Assembly (NCBI GenBank): GCA_003136395.1
Contig: PLEH01000120.1
Span: 1-51,496 of the forward strand
Origin: Phenylobacterium sp.
GTDB lineage: Bacteria; Pseudomonadota; Alphaproteobacteria; Caulobacterales; Caulobacteraceae
Length of the DNA stretch: 51,496 nucleotides
Direction of reading: 5' to 3'
Below are positions 31,714-39,307 of this stretch, piece after piece. The notes below the pieces were generated by a model. It was not told the DNA's origin, ran no database searches, and saw only the letters and a program-made list of their open reading frames with translations. The first letter of the stretch is position 1. Each line of letters starts with the position of its first letter. Position numbers and translations under genes: made by a program.

Positions 31714-31735
31714 CGCTCATCCGGCGCAGGCCGGG
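31714..31735. terminator. Degenerate half copy of the type A repeat / stem-loop
   Basis: CGCTCATCCGGCGCAGGCCGGG contains CCGGC-GCAG-GCCGG and matches half of the repeats at 5134 and 15050. It lies between convergent genes and could terminate transcription. Confidence 0.5.
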
Positions 31736-31755
31736 GCGAGTGGGGAAGCGTCAGA

Positions 31756-32022
31756 CTACTGGTCGTCGCCGTCGGCGATGTCGGCGAGGCCGCCGGACAT
31801 CTTTTCGCCGAAGGCGGTGGTGACCACCTTGCCCTTGTCGATCTGGCGCGGCCTGGCTTTGCCGTCGTGCGCGGCGCGCGCTTTCTTCCTGACGTCGTCG
31901 CCATCGGCGATGTCGGACAGGTGGCCGCTCATCTTCTCGCCAAATGCGGTGTGCACGACCGTGCCCTTGTCCTTCTGGTTCGGCTTGGCCTTGTTCTTGG
32001 GATCTTCCGGCGCGTCGGCCAT
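31756..32022 (-). CDS. Small hypothetical protein with internal duplication
   Basis: Hydrophilic 88-residue protein made of two near-identical ~26-residue units, DKGTVVHTAFGEKMSG plus HLSDIADGDD (about 18-43) and DKGKVVTTAFGEKMSG plus GLADIADGDD (about 62-87), joined by a charged linker. The N-terminus is Lys-rich and likely disordered. There is no signal peptide or known family. The doubled TAFGEKMSG motif suggests a binding module used twice. It sits alone between the YtcJ gene and the sigma factor. Confidence 0.7.
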   Translation of the reverse strand: MADAPEDPKNKAKPNQKDKGTVVHTAFGEKMSGHLSDIADGDDVRKKARAAHDGKARPRQIDKGKVVTTAFGEKMSGGLADIADGDDQ

Positions 32023-32091
32023 GGGCTGCTCCTAAACTTGAAGCCCTAGCCTATTGGCAGTTCATGACGCCTTCAACCCGCCGCGGACGGC

Positions 32092-32769
32092 TCAGCCCAT
32101 CCGCTGCAGCACCGCGTCGCTGATGCGTTCGCAGCGGGCGCCGAGGAATGGATAGGCGCCCACCATGACGTCAGCGAGCTGGGCGTCGAGGGCCTCGCGC
32201 AGACGCCGCCGGGCGCGATGCAGGCGGGTCTTCACGGTCTCGACCTTCAGATTCAGATGGTCGGCGGTCTCCTCGACGGTGAGGCCCTCGACCTCGCGCA
32301 GGATGAAGACGAGCCGGAAGGGCTCCGGCAGGGCGTCGACGGCGTGCTCCAGAATGTGGCGGATCTGGGCGCGGGCGGCGTCGGCCTCGGGGTCGTCGCT
32401 CCTGATCATGCCGGGGAAATTCAGCACCTGAGCACTCTCCTGGGCGGTCTCCAGTTCATCGAGATCGACCGTGACCTTGCGGCGACGCAGGCGCCCGTGA
32501 GCCTCGTTGAGCACGATGCGGGTCAGCCAGGTGGCGATCCCCGCCTCGCCGCGAAAGTTCGCGATGGCGGCGAAGGCGCGCATATAGGCCTCCTGCAGCA
32601 CGTCCTCGGCCTCGGACTCGTCGCGGACCACGGCGCGGGCGACGCGGAACAGGCGCTGGTTGCAGCGGGTCATGATCGCGCGGAACGCGGCCCGGTCGCC
32701 GGCGCGCGCGAAGCCGACCAGCTCCGCTTCCGGCATTCCGAGATAGTCGAGGGCGTGAGTGGCGCGCAT
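32092..32769 (-). CDS. ECF RNA polymerase sigma factor
   Basis: 225-residue sigma-70 family ECF factor. Region 2 has FRVARAVVRDESEAEDVLQEAYMRAF and GEAGIATWLTRIVLNEA; region 4 has LPEPFRLVFILREVEGLTVEETADHLNLKVETVKTRLHRARRRL. The ATG at 32769 follows AGGAG by 8 bp; the frame stays open to 32847 but the ribosome-binding site decides. No anti-sigma gene is adjacent. It is divergent from the DUF4142 and cupredoxin genes, with a palindrome containing GGAACC on both strands between them, the typical -35 element of ECF-dependent promoters. Confidence 0.92.
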   Translation of the reverse strand: MRATHALDYLGMPEAELVGFARAGDRAAFRAIMTRCNQRLFRVARAVVRDESEAEDVLQEAYMRAFAAIANFRGEAGIATWLTRIVLNEAHGRLRRRKVTVDLDELETAQESAQVLNFPGMIRSDDPEADAARAQIRHILEHAVDALPEPFRLVFILREVEGLTVEETADHLNLKVETVKTRLHRARRRLREALDAQLADVMVGAYPFLGARCERISDAVLQRMG

Positions 32770-32815
32770 GGGCTGGCTCCTAGAATACACCCATTGGACG
32801 CCGCAGCCGCGGCGA

Positions 32816-32829
32816 GGTTCCCGGGAACC
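32816..32829. promoter_or_regulatory. Palindrome GGTTCCCGGGAACC (back-to-back ECF -35 elements?)
   Basis: A perfect 14-bp palindrome between divergent genes. Each strand carries GGAACC. On the minus strand GGAACC is followed after about 15 bp by CGTC, the -10 pattern of many ECF promoters, about 30 bp before the sigma-factor start. The plus strand lacks a clear CGTC. Confidence 0.5.
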
Positions 32830-32897
32830 TTCGCGGCCCTGACCCATCTGATGAGCAAGCCGCCGAGCCGGTGGCCGTTCACTCGGGAGACCACGAC

Positions 32898-33410
32898 ATG
32901 TTCAAAGCCATCGGTATCGCCGCGGCGTTCAGCCTCGCCGGCAGCGCCGCCTGGGCCCAGGCCCCCAACGATGCCCAGATCGCCCACATCGCCTATACCG
33001 CCGGCGTCGTCGACGTGGCGGCCGGCAAGCAGGCGCTGGAGAAGTCTCACAACAAGGCCGTCCGCGGCTTCGCCGAGGAGATGGTCCGCGACCACACTGC
33101 GGTGAACGACCAGGCGCTCGCCCTGGTCAAGAAGCTGGGCGTCACCCCGCAGGACAATCCCACCAGCCAGGGGCTCGCCAAGGGCGGCGCCGACAAGCTG
33201 AGGGCGCTGGGCGAGCTGAAGGGCGCGGCCTTCGACAAGGCCTATGTCGCCAACGAGGTCGCGTACCACAAGACGGTCAACGGGGCGCTTTCCGCCACGC
33301 TGATCCCCAACGCCAAGAACGGCGAACTGAAGAGCCTGCTGCAGACCGGGCTGAAGCTCTTCCAGGAACACCAGGCGCACGCCGAGCACCTGGCGATGAC
33401 CGTCAAGTAA
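32898..33410 (+). CDS. DUF4142 family exported protein
   Basis: 170-residue periplasmic protein with a signal peptide (MFKAIGIAAAFSLAGSAAWA) and one four-helix ferritin-like DUF4142 domain (AHIAYTAGVVDVAAGKQALE, VRGFAEEMVRDHTAVNDQAL, YVANEVAYHKTVNGAL, FQEHQAHAEHLAM). The ATG at 32898 starts the signal peptide. Function of the family is not established; members cluster with oxidative and envelope stress genes. It is followed 11 bp later by the cupredoxin and likely controlled by the divergent ECF factor. Confidence 0.88.
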   Translation: MFKAIGIAAAFSLAGSAAWAQAPNDAQIAHIAYTAGVVDVAAGKQALEKSHNKAVRGFAEEMVRDHTAVNDQALALVKKLGVTPQDNPTSQGLAKGGADKLRALGELKGAAFDKAYVANEVAYHKTVNGALSATLIPNAKNGELKSLLQTGLKLFQEHQAHAEHLAMTVK

Positions 33411-33421
33411 GGCGGACCGCG

Positions 33422-33766
33422 GTGACATCCCCCCACCTGTGGATCGCCGTGCTGGCCGGGGCGGCGCTCGCCGCCGCCCCGGTTTGCGGCGCCGCTGCCG
33501 CCAGGCCCCGGACGGCCGCCGTCTACACGGTGACGATCGCGGCGATGAAATTCGGCCCCACGCCGGCCGCGATCCATGTCGGCGACACCGTCGAGTGGGT
33601 GAACAACGACATCTTCGTCCATTCGGCCACGGCCAGGGACAAGAGCTTCGACGTCGAGCTGAAGCCCAAGGCGCGCCTGCGGACGACCTTCCATCGGGCG
33701 GGGACCTATCCCTTCGCCTGCCGCTACCACCCCGGGATGACCGGGACGCTGGTGGTCGCGAAATAG
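33422..33766 (+). CDS. Cupredoxin (plastocyanin-like) periplasmic copper protein
   Basis: 114-residue protein with a signal peptide (GTG start) and a type-1 copper site: H67 (DIFVHSATA), C100, H103 and M106 (FACRYHPGM). It resembles the pseudoazurin/amicyanin-like cupredoxins and should transfer single electrons in the periplasm or store copper. It is 11 bp after DUF4142, the second gene of that unit. The redox partner is unknown. Confidence 0.9.
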   Translation: MTSPHLWIAVLAGAALAAAPVCGAAAARPRTAAVYTVTIAAMKFGPTPAAIHVGDTVEWVNNDIFVHSATARDKSFDVELKPKARLRTTFHRAGTYPFACRYHPGMTGTLVVAK

Positions 33767-33806
33767 GACGGCTAAGGCTCCCTGCGCGTTCGCGAGGAGA
33801 GTCTGG

Positions 33807-34091
33807 ATGGCGGGAGGCTGGCTGATCGGGGTGCTGGTGCAGATCGCCGGCGAGCCCGCGCCGCTGCGCCACTACTACGCCGTCGGCCACGAGGATCAGG
33901 CCAAGTCCGAATGGACCGCGCTCGACTGGGCCGGCCGCGCCGGCCGTGTCGCCACCAGCCCCCTGAGCGGTCAGGAACCGGTGGAGGCGATCCGTCCGCT
34001 CAGCCTCGCCAAGATGAAGATCCTGGGCCTGGCGTCCGGCGAGGTGCGCGAGCTGGGCTGGCGGCACCCGCGGCGGTGGTTGACGGGCTAG
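33807..34091 (+). CDS. Small hypothetical protein, 94 aa
   Basis: A 94-residue protein (MAGGWLIGVLVQIAGEPAPL...) with no clear transmembrane segment, a central WTALDWAGRAGRVA and C-terminal GWRHPRRWLTG. GAGGAGAG precedes the ATG. No family recognised. It is convergent with the luciferase-like gene; the stops overlap in CTAG. Confidence 0.6.
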   Translation: MAGGWLIGVLVQIAGEPAPLRHYYAVGHEDQAKSEWTALDWAGRAGRVATSPLSGQEPVEAIRPLSLAKMKILGLASGEVRELGWRHPRRWLTG

Positions 34092-35284
34092 GCCCGCGCC
34101 GGCGCCAGCTCCACCGCCTTGACGCCGTAGCGGATGTTGAACGGCTCGGTGTCGACCTCCTCCAGCTCGATCTCGCGGGCCAGGACCCTGGCCTTCCAGG
34201 CCTCGTGCTCGGCGATGGTGGCGTGGAACTCCGGCATCACCTCGGCGGCGAAGAGTTCGAGCGACTCGCAGATATCCTCGTGGGTGTTGCGGCCCGCCTG
34301 GTTCAGCAGGATCACCTGGTCGATGTGGCTCTGTTCGAACTTGCGGAGCTTCTTGCGCAGGGTCTCCGGGCTGCCGATCAGACCGCCGGAGAGCGCCTTT
34401 TCGGCGGCCTCCGGATTGGCCCGTTTCCATTTGCCGTACTCCTCCCACATGTTCACCGCCCCGGGCGGCGGGCGCGAGCGGTCCGGCGAATTGTAGAAGC
34501 GCAGGCAGAACTGGAAGAAGGTCGCCCCGTCGGCCTTGGCGCGGGCCTCCTCGTCGGTGGGGGCGCACATGAACATGCTGACCAGCGCGATGTTCGGATT
34601 GATCGGATAGTCGGCCAGCTTGTCGAGCCGCTTGGTCAGTCCGTTGTAGTAGGCGTGGACCCAGGCGTGGGCCGCGTCGGCGCTGACGAACTGGAAGCCG
34701 AGCGCGCCCAGCCCCTTTTCGCCGGCATAGGCGATGGTCTGCAGCTGCGAACAGGCGGTCCAGAGCGGCGGATGCGGCTTCTGGCGAGGCTTTGGCAGGA
34801 CATTGCGCGCCGGGAAGTGGTGATAGGGGCCGTCGTAGCTGTGGCTGGGGCTGGTGAACATCGGCACGAGGCAGCGCACGGCGTCCTCGAAGATGGCGCG
34901 CTTTTCGTCGAAGGGAATGTTGAAGGGCGCGAGCTCGGTGATCGAGGCGCTCTCGCCCATGCCGAAGTCGACGCGGCCATTGGAGATCAGGTCCAGGGCC
35001 GAGACCTGCGCCGCCAGCTTGGCCGGGTGGTTGGTGGTGAGCTGCAATATGCCGTGGCCCAGCCGGATCTGCTTGGTCCGCTGGCTGGCCGCGCCCAGGA
35101 ACACGCCGGGCGCGGAGGAGTGGGAGTATTCCTCCAGATAGTGGTGCTCCACCTCCCAGGCGTAGTCGTAGCCCAGCCGGTCGGCGAGCTCGAGCTGCGT
35201 CAGGGCGTTCTGGTAGAGGCGGAATTCGTCGTCGACGCCCCAGGGCCTGGGCAACTGCAGCTCATAGAAGATGCCGAACTTCAT
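34088..35284 (-). CDS. LLM class flavin-dependent oxidoreductase
   Basis: 398-residue cytoplasmic TIM-barrel monooxygenase of the bacterial luciferase-like family. Typical pieces are MKFGIFYELQLPRPW, YAWEVEHHYLEEYSHSSAP, RIRLGHGI-type segment IRLGHGILQLTTNHPAKLA, and the late GLIGSPETLRKKLRKFEQ with QVILLNQAGRN. It would use reduced flavin (FMN or F420-like) to oxidise an unknown small molecule. No flavin reductase is adjacent. The ATG at 35284 follows GACGCGGGG. Confidence 0.92.
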   Translation of the reverse strand: MKFGIFYELQLPRPWGVDDEFRLYQNALTQLELADRLGYDYAWEVEHHYLEEYSHSSAPGVFLGAASQRTKQIRLGHGILQLTTNHPAKLAAQVSALDLISNGRVDFGMGESASITELAPFNIPFDEKRAIFEDAVRCLVPMFTSPSHSYDGPYHHFPARNVLPKPRQKPHPPLWTACSQLQTIAYAGEKGLGALGFQFVSADAAHAWVHAYYNGLTKRLDKLADYPINPNIALVSMFMCAPTDEEARAKADGATFFQFCLRFYNSPDRSRPPPGAVNMWEEYGKWKRANPEAAEKALSGGLIGSPETLRKKLRKFEQSHIDQVILLNQAGRNTHEDICESLELFAAEVMPEFHATIAEHEAWKARVLAREIELEEVDTEPFNIRYGVKAVELAPARA

Positions 35285-35364
35285 CCCCGCGTCCTCCCGC
35301 CGTGCCGTTGTCCGGCATCACGCCACAGGGGCCGCCAGGGTTCAAGCAGGCATGCCTACAGACT

Positions 35365-35485
35365 GCGGGATGCTCCCCCCACCGAGCCGCTTGGCGGCTC
35401 GGCCCCCCTCGCTTCGCGATCCACCCCCAGCGGGGGTGGATGGGAGCCGTCAGCGAAGGTGACTGAGGGGGTTGAAGCCCACTGG
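35365..35485. repeat. Palindromic element with two perfect hairpins
   Basis: Contains GAGCCGC-TTG-GCGGCTC (35384-35400) and a perfect 10-bp stem ATCCACCCCC-AGC-GGGGGTGGAT (35419-35441), then TGACTGAGGGGGTTGA. It resembles mobile palindromic repeats of Caulobacterales. Its right border falls within a thioredoxin-like frame, replacing that gene's 3' half. Confidence 0.6.
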
Positions 35486-35703
35486 TCCGGCCGGTCCATG
35501 GTCGCCGTCAGGATCTGGCAGTCGCCGCACCAGTCGCCGCCGAGGTCGATCAAGAGGAGCTTGCCCGAGGCCCTGGCGCGCGCCTTGGCCCTGGCCACCT
35601 GGGCGTCGGCGGCGGCCGCCTCGTCATAGGGATAAGGCAAGGGGACCTTGAGCTGGGCGAAACTGTCGATGCCGACCCTGGGCGCCGGGGCCGGCGCGGC
35701 CAT
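35470..35703 (-). pseudogene. Truncated thioredoxin-like gene
   Basis: From the ATG at 35703 the frame encodes about 78 residues of a thioredoxin-fold protein: a leader (VGIDSFAQLKVPLPYPYDEA), an Ala-rich helix, LLLIDLGGDWCGDCQILTATM with the redox CGDC, then DRPDQWAS. After that the frame runs into the palindromic element to a stop at 35356 and the second half of the fold (cis-Pro and last strands) is missing. The frame also stays open upstream to 35832. It is probably a remnant; a short functional form is less likely. It lies at the 3' end of the hydrogenase-4-like operon. Confidence 0.65.
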
Positions 35704-35806
35704 GGCGGGCGCACCCAGATCGAGTGGGCCCCGCAGGGCCTGATCTGCGAACTGTGGCTCGGGCGAGCGGACTGACTCCCCAGCGATACGGAATGTGCGG
35801 TCGGCG

Positions 35807-36343
35807 CTAGCGGGCAGGCTTGGCCGACGCATCAGCCAGCAGGGCCAGCAGGCCCTTCAGCAGCGCGGTGGGGTCGGGCGGGCATCCCTTGATGTGGAGG
35901 TCCACCGGCAAGACATCGGCCACCCCGCCGGCGCAGGCGTAGCCGCCGCAGAACAGGCCGTCGCCCGCGGCGCAGTCGCCGGCCGCAACCACCCATTTGG
36001 GGGCTGGCGTCGCGGCATAGGTCCGCTCCAGCGCCTCGCGCATATTGAGCGTCACCGGACCGGTGACCAGCAGCACGTCGGCATGGCGCGGAGAGGCGAC
36101 GAAGCGCAGGCCGAAACGCTCCAGGTCGTAGAAGGGATTGCTGAGCGCGTGGATCTCAAGCTCGCAGCCGTTGCACGACCCGGCGTCCACCTGGCGGATG
36201 GAGAGGCTGCGGCCGAGCCGCCGGCGCGCGCCGGCATCGAGGCGGGCGGCGAGTTCGGCCAGTTCGGCGTCCCCGGCCGCCGGCGGCAGCTCGGTCAGCG
36301 GGGTCCGCAGGATCCCTTCAGCCAGGAGCTTCGGCATCGACAT
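35807..36343 (-). CDS. Small [4Fe-4S] subunit, HyfI/NuoB-like (Ehr-type complex)
   Basis: 178-residue homologue of HyfI/NuoB, the subunit carrying the last iron-sulfur cluster of complex I and group 4 hydrogenases. Four cysteines of the [4Fe-4S] site are present: C57 and C60 (DAGSCNGCELE), C124 (AAGDCAAGDG) and C154 (IKGCPPDP). It keeps GGYACAGGVADVLPVDLHIKGCPPDP. It overlaps the large subunit by 1 bp (TGATG). It is predicted to sit on the cytoplasmic face as the electron-accepting module; the electron donor is unknown because no ferredoxin-like HyfA/H subunit is encoded nearby. Confidence 0.88.
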   Translation of the reverse strand: MSMPKLLAEGILRTPLTELPPAAGDAELAELAARLDAGARRRLGRSLSIRQVDAGSCNGCELEIHALSNPFYDLERFGLRFVASPRHADVLLVTGPVTLNMREALERTYAATPAPKWVVAAGDCAAGDGLFCGGYACAGGVADVLPVDLHIKGCPPDPTALLKGLLALLADASAKPAR

Positions 36344-37848
36344 CAGAGGTCAGACCCCGCATAGGCGCAGTTGAAGGATTTGTTGGCGAGGGGGAAGTCG
36401 GCGACGATATCGCCCTCCACCGCCGCCTCAACCAGCGGCCACTGAAACCACGACGGGTCCCGCAGCCAGGCCCGCGCCACGCGTCCGCGATCGAGCCTCA
36501 GCCAGGCCAGGACGTCGCCGCGGAAGCCCTCGACCAGCGCCAGGCCTTCGCCTGAGCCGGCAGGCAGGTCCCGGCGCACGGGTCCGCCCGGCAGGCGTTC
36601 GAGAATCTGCTCGACCAGGCCCAGGCTCTGGCTCACCTCGTCGATGCGGATCCAGACGCGCGCGTTGACGTCGCCCTCCGTCCGCACCGGCGTCTGGAAC
36701 TCGAGCCTGTCGTAGGGCGGGTAGCGGAGCGCGCGGCGGGTGTCGAAGTCGCGACCCGAGGCGCGGCCAACGAATCCGCCCGCAGCGAACCTGCGGACCA
36801 GCTCCGTCGACACCACGCCGGTTCCGACGGTGCGATCCTGCAACGAGGCGGTGTCGTCATAGAGGGCCGTCAGGACAGGCAGGCGTTCGCGGACCGTCCC
36901 GACCAGCGCCCGCAGGACCGACGCCCCGTCCGGAGCAAGATCCGATGTCACGCCGCCGGGGACGATCCGGTCCATCATCAGGCGATGGCCAAACGTCGCC
37001 GAGTTGGCGCGCAGGGCCGCCTCGCGCAGAACGGCGCAATGAGCGTGCATCATCAAAAAAGCGGCGTCGTTGCATATCGCGCCGATGTCGCCCAGGTGGT
37101 TGGCCAAGCGCTCCAGCTCCGCCATCAGCGCCCGCAGCCAGACGGCCCGGGGCGGCGCCTCCACCTTCAGGGCGGCCTCCGCCGCGCGGGCGAAGGCGTA
37201 GCCGTAGGCCACGGTGCTGTCGCCCGAGGCGCGGGCCGCGAGCCTGGCCGCGGTCGCCAGATCGGCGCCGGCCATGCGCGCCAGCAGGCCGCGGTGAGCG
37301 TAGCCCAGCCTGGCCTCAAGCCTGACCACGGTCTCGCCGTTGGCGGTGAAGCGGAAATGGCCCGGCTCGATGGTCCCGGCGTGCACGGGCCCCACCGCGA
37401 TCTGGTGCAGGCTCTCTCCCTCGGCGGGCAGGAAGACGTAGGGCTGCGCCGCGCCGGCCGCCGGAACAGGCGCGCCCAGGGGATGGCGCAGCGTCCAGCG
37501 GCCGTGATCGAGCCAGGCCCGCGGGTCGGGCGCGCCCCTGGCCTTGAGGCCGGTGAGGTCGCAGAGCGCGCGCTCCAGGCGGCCGGCCGGCGCATGGTGG
37601 GCGCTCACAGAGGGATAGTGTCCGTCCGGGCAATCCAGACTGAGGACCGCGACCCGTCCCGCGGCCTCGTCCAGCAGCGCCATGTGGACCTGTCCAGGCT
37701 CTCCCCAGAGGCCGAGCAGCGCGAGCTCGCCGGCCGTGAGCCGGCGGGTCGCGGCGCGCCAGACGGCCGCGTCGATGACCGTCCGCGGCCATGGGCGATG
37801 GGCCCGGACGGACCGGCCGCGGGTGGTGAGGTCTGCGAGCCGGGTCAC
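36343..37848 (-). CDS. Large subunit, NuoCD/HyfG-like but without Ni-Fe ligands
   Basis: 501 residues from GTG at 37848 (10 bp after hyfF, preceded by GAGG). An N-terminal NuoC-like part (about 1-150: LERALCDLTGLKARGAPDP) is fused to a NuoD/hydrogenase large-subunit part. The latter has GYAHRGLLARMAGADLATAA, LANHLGDIGAICNDAAFLM, and a C-terminus FPLANKSFNCAYAGSDL. The two CxxC motifs that bind Ni-Fe in hydrogenases are absent: the CGIC position reads ASGDSTVAYG and no DPCxxC exists at the end. No CxxC occurs anywhere. So it is not a hydrogenase; it fits Ehr or complex I-like large subunits. Confidence 0.87.
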   Translation of the reverse strand: MTRLADLTTRGRSVRAHRPWPRTVIDAAVWRAATRRLTAGELALLGLWGEPGQVHMALLDEAAGRVAVLSLDCPDGHYPSVSAHHAPAGRLERALCDLTGLKARGAPDPRAWLDHGRWTLRHPLGAPVPAAGAAQPYVFLPAEGESLHQIAVGPVHAGTIEPGHFRFTANGETVVRLEARLGYAHRGLLARMAGADLATAARLAARASGDSTVAYGYAFARAAEAALKVEAPPRAVWLRALMAELERLANHLGDIGAICNDAAFLMMHAHCAVLREAALRANSATFGHRLMMDRIVPGGVTSDLAPDGASVLRALVGTVRERLPVLTALYDDTASLQDRTVGTGVVSTELVRRFAAGGFVGRASGRDFDTRRALRYPPYDRLEFQTPVRTEGDVNARVWIRIDEVSQSLGLVEQILERLPGGPVRRDLPAGSGEGLALVEGFRGDVLAWLRLDRGRVARAWLRDPSWFQWPLVEAAVEGDIVADFPLANKSFNCAYAGSDL

Positions 37849-37858
37849 GGACGTCGCC

Positions 37859-39307
37859 TCATCCGAGCATCCTCGCCACATGCTGGAACCAGCTGGTGAT
37901 CAGGGGCGGGAAATAGAGGCCCGCGGCCAGCACCAGCCCCAGATGGCCGAACATGGGCAGGTAGGAGGCGTGGGCCTTCGCCGTGCCGGGCGTCGGCTCA
38001 CCGAAGGCCAGGCCCTGCAGCCGCAGCAGGAGGGCCCCGAAGGCGACCAGCAGGCCGAACACCAGCGGTATCGCCAGCAGCGGCTGGCGGGCGAAGGTCG
38101 AGCTGATCACCAGGAACTCGCTGGTGAAGATGCCGAAGGGCGGCAGGCCGGCGATCGCCATCACGCCGACGACCAGCGTCCAGCCGAGGATCGGGTGGGT
38201 GACCGTCAGGCCGCGGATCCCGGCGATCTGCTGGGTGCCCTTCACCTGGGCGATGTGGCCGACGCTGAAGAAGATCGCCGACTTGGTCAGGCTGTGCATG
38301 GTCATGTGCAGCAAGCCTGCGAAATTGGCGAGCGGGCCGCCCATCCCGAAGGCGAAAACGATGACGCCCATGTGCTCGATCGAAGAGTAGGCGAACATCC
38401 GTTTTATGTCGCGGCGGCGGTAGAGCATGAACGCCGCGAAGATCAGCGAGACCAGCCCCATGGTGACCATCAGGGGTCCCGGCGCGAGCGCGGCGTGATT
38501 GGCCGCCAGCAGCATCTTGAAGCGCAGTATCGCGTAGAGGGCGACATTGAGCAGCAGACCCGAGAGCACGGCCGAGATCGGCGTCGGGCCCTCGGCGTGG
38601 GCGTCCGGCAGCCAGGCGTGCAGGGGGGCCAGGCCCACCTTGGTGCCGTAGCCGAGCAGCAGGAATACGAAGGCCACGTTGAGCAGGGCGGGATCGAAGC
38701 CGGCGACCTTCTCGATGAGCACCGTCCAGACCATGCCATTGAGGCCTTCGCCGACCACCGGCCGGGCCGCCACATAGACCAGGATGGTCCCGAACAGGGC
38801 GAGCGCGATGCCGACACTGCCCAGGATGAAATATTTCCAGGCCGCCTCCAGCGCCTCGTGGGTGCGGTAGATCCCCACCATCACCACGGTGGTCAGGGTG
38901 GCCAGCTCGATCGCCACCCACATCAGGCCCAGGTTGTTGGACACCAGGGCGAGGTTCATGCCGAACATCAGGAGCTGGTACATGGCGTGATAGAATCGCA
39001 GCCGCACCTGGGTGAGCCGACCGATCTCGATCTCGTGGGCGATGTAGCCGCCACTGAACAGGCTGGTGGTGAAACCCACCAGGGTGTTGAGCACGATGAA
39101 GACGACGCTGAGGTCGTCGACCTGCAGATAGAGCCCCACGGCCGGGCGTCGAATGAACAGCGAGGAGGCCACGACCAGGGTGGCAAGCGCCGCGGCGGAA
39201 TTGATCCGCGCGCTGAGCCGGTAGCTGGGCAGCAGCGCCAGCACCGCCGCGGTGGCCAGCGGAATGATCAGGATCAGGTGGATGGCGTTGATCGGAACGA
39301 AGCTCAT
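37859..39307 (-). CDS. hyfF: Hydrogenase-4 subunit F-like, Mrp/NuoN-type antiporter subunit
   Basis: 482 residues, about 14 transmembrane helices, NuoL/M/N family. It keeps the proton-pathway residues: E134 in MWVAIELATL, K223 in GYGTKVGLAPLHAWLPDAH, and the broken-helix region GPTPISAVLSGLLLNVAL, plus MFAYSSIEHMG. It is expected to move protons or sodium when the complex is active. Its ATG overlaps the stop of hyfE by 4 bp (ATGA), and the large-subunit gene follows 10 bp after its own stop. Confidence 0.92.
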   Translation of the reverse strand: MSFVPINAIHLILIIPLATAAVLALLPSYRLSARINSAAALATLVVASSLFIRRPAVGLYLQVDDLSVVFIVLNTLVGFTTSLFSGGYIAHEIEIGRLTQVRLRFYHAMYQLLMFGMNLALVSNNLGLMWVAIELATLTTVVMVGIYRTHEALEAAWKYFILGSVGIALALFGTILVYVAARPVVGEGLNGMVWTVLIEKVAGFDPALLNVAFVFLLLGYGTKVGLAPLHAWLPDAHAEGPTPISAVLSGLLLNVALYAILRFKMLLAANHAALAPGPLMVTMGLVSLIFAAFMLYRRRDIKRMFAYSSIEHMGVIVFAFGMGGPLANFAGLLHMTMHSLTKSAIFFSVGHIAQVKGTQQIAGIRGLTVTHPILGWTLVVGVMAIAGLPPFGIFTSEFLVISSTFARQPLLAIPLVFGLLVAFGALLLRLQGLAFGEPTPGTAKAHASYLPMFGHLGLVLAAGLYFPPLITSWFQHVARMLG

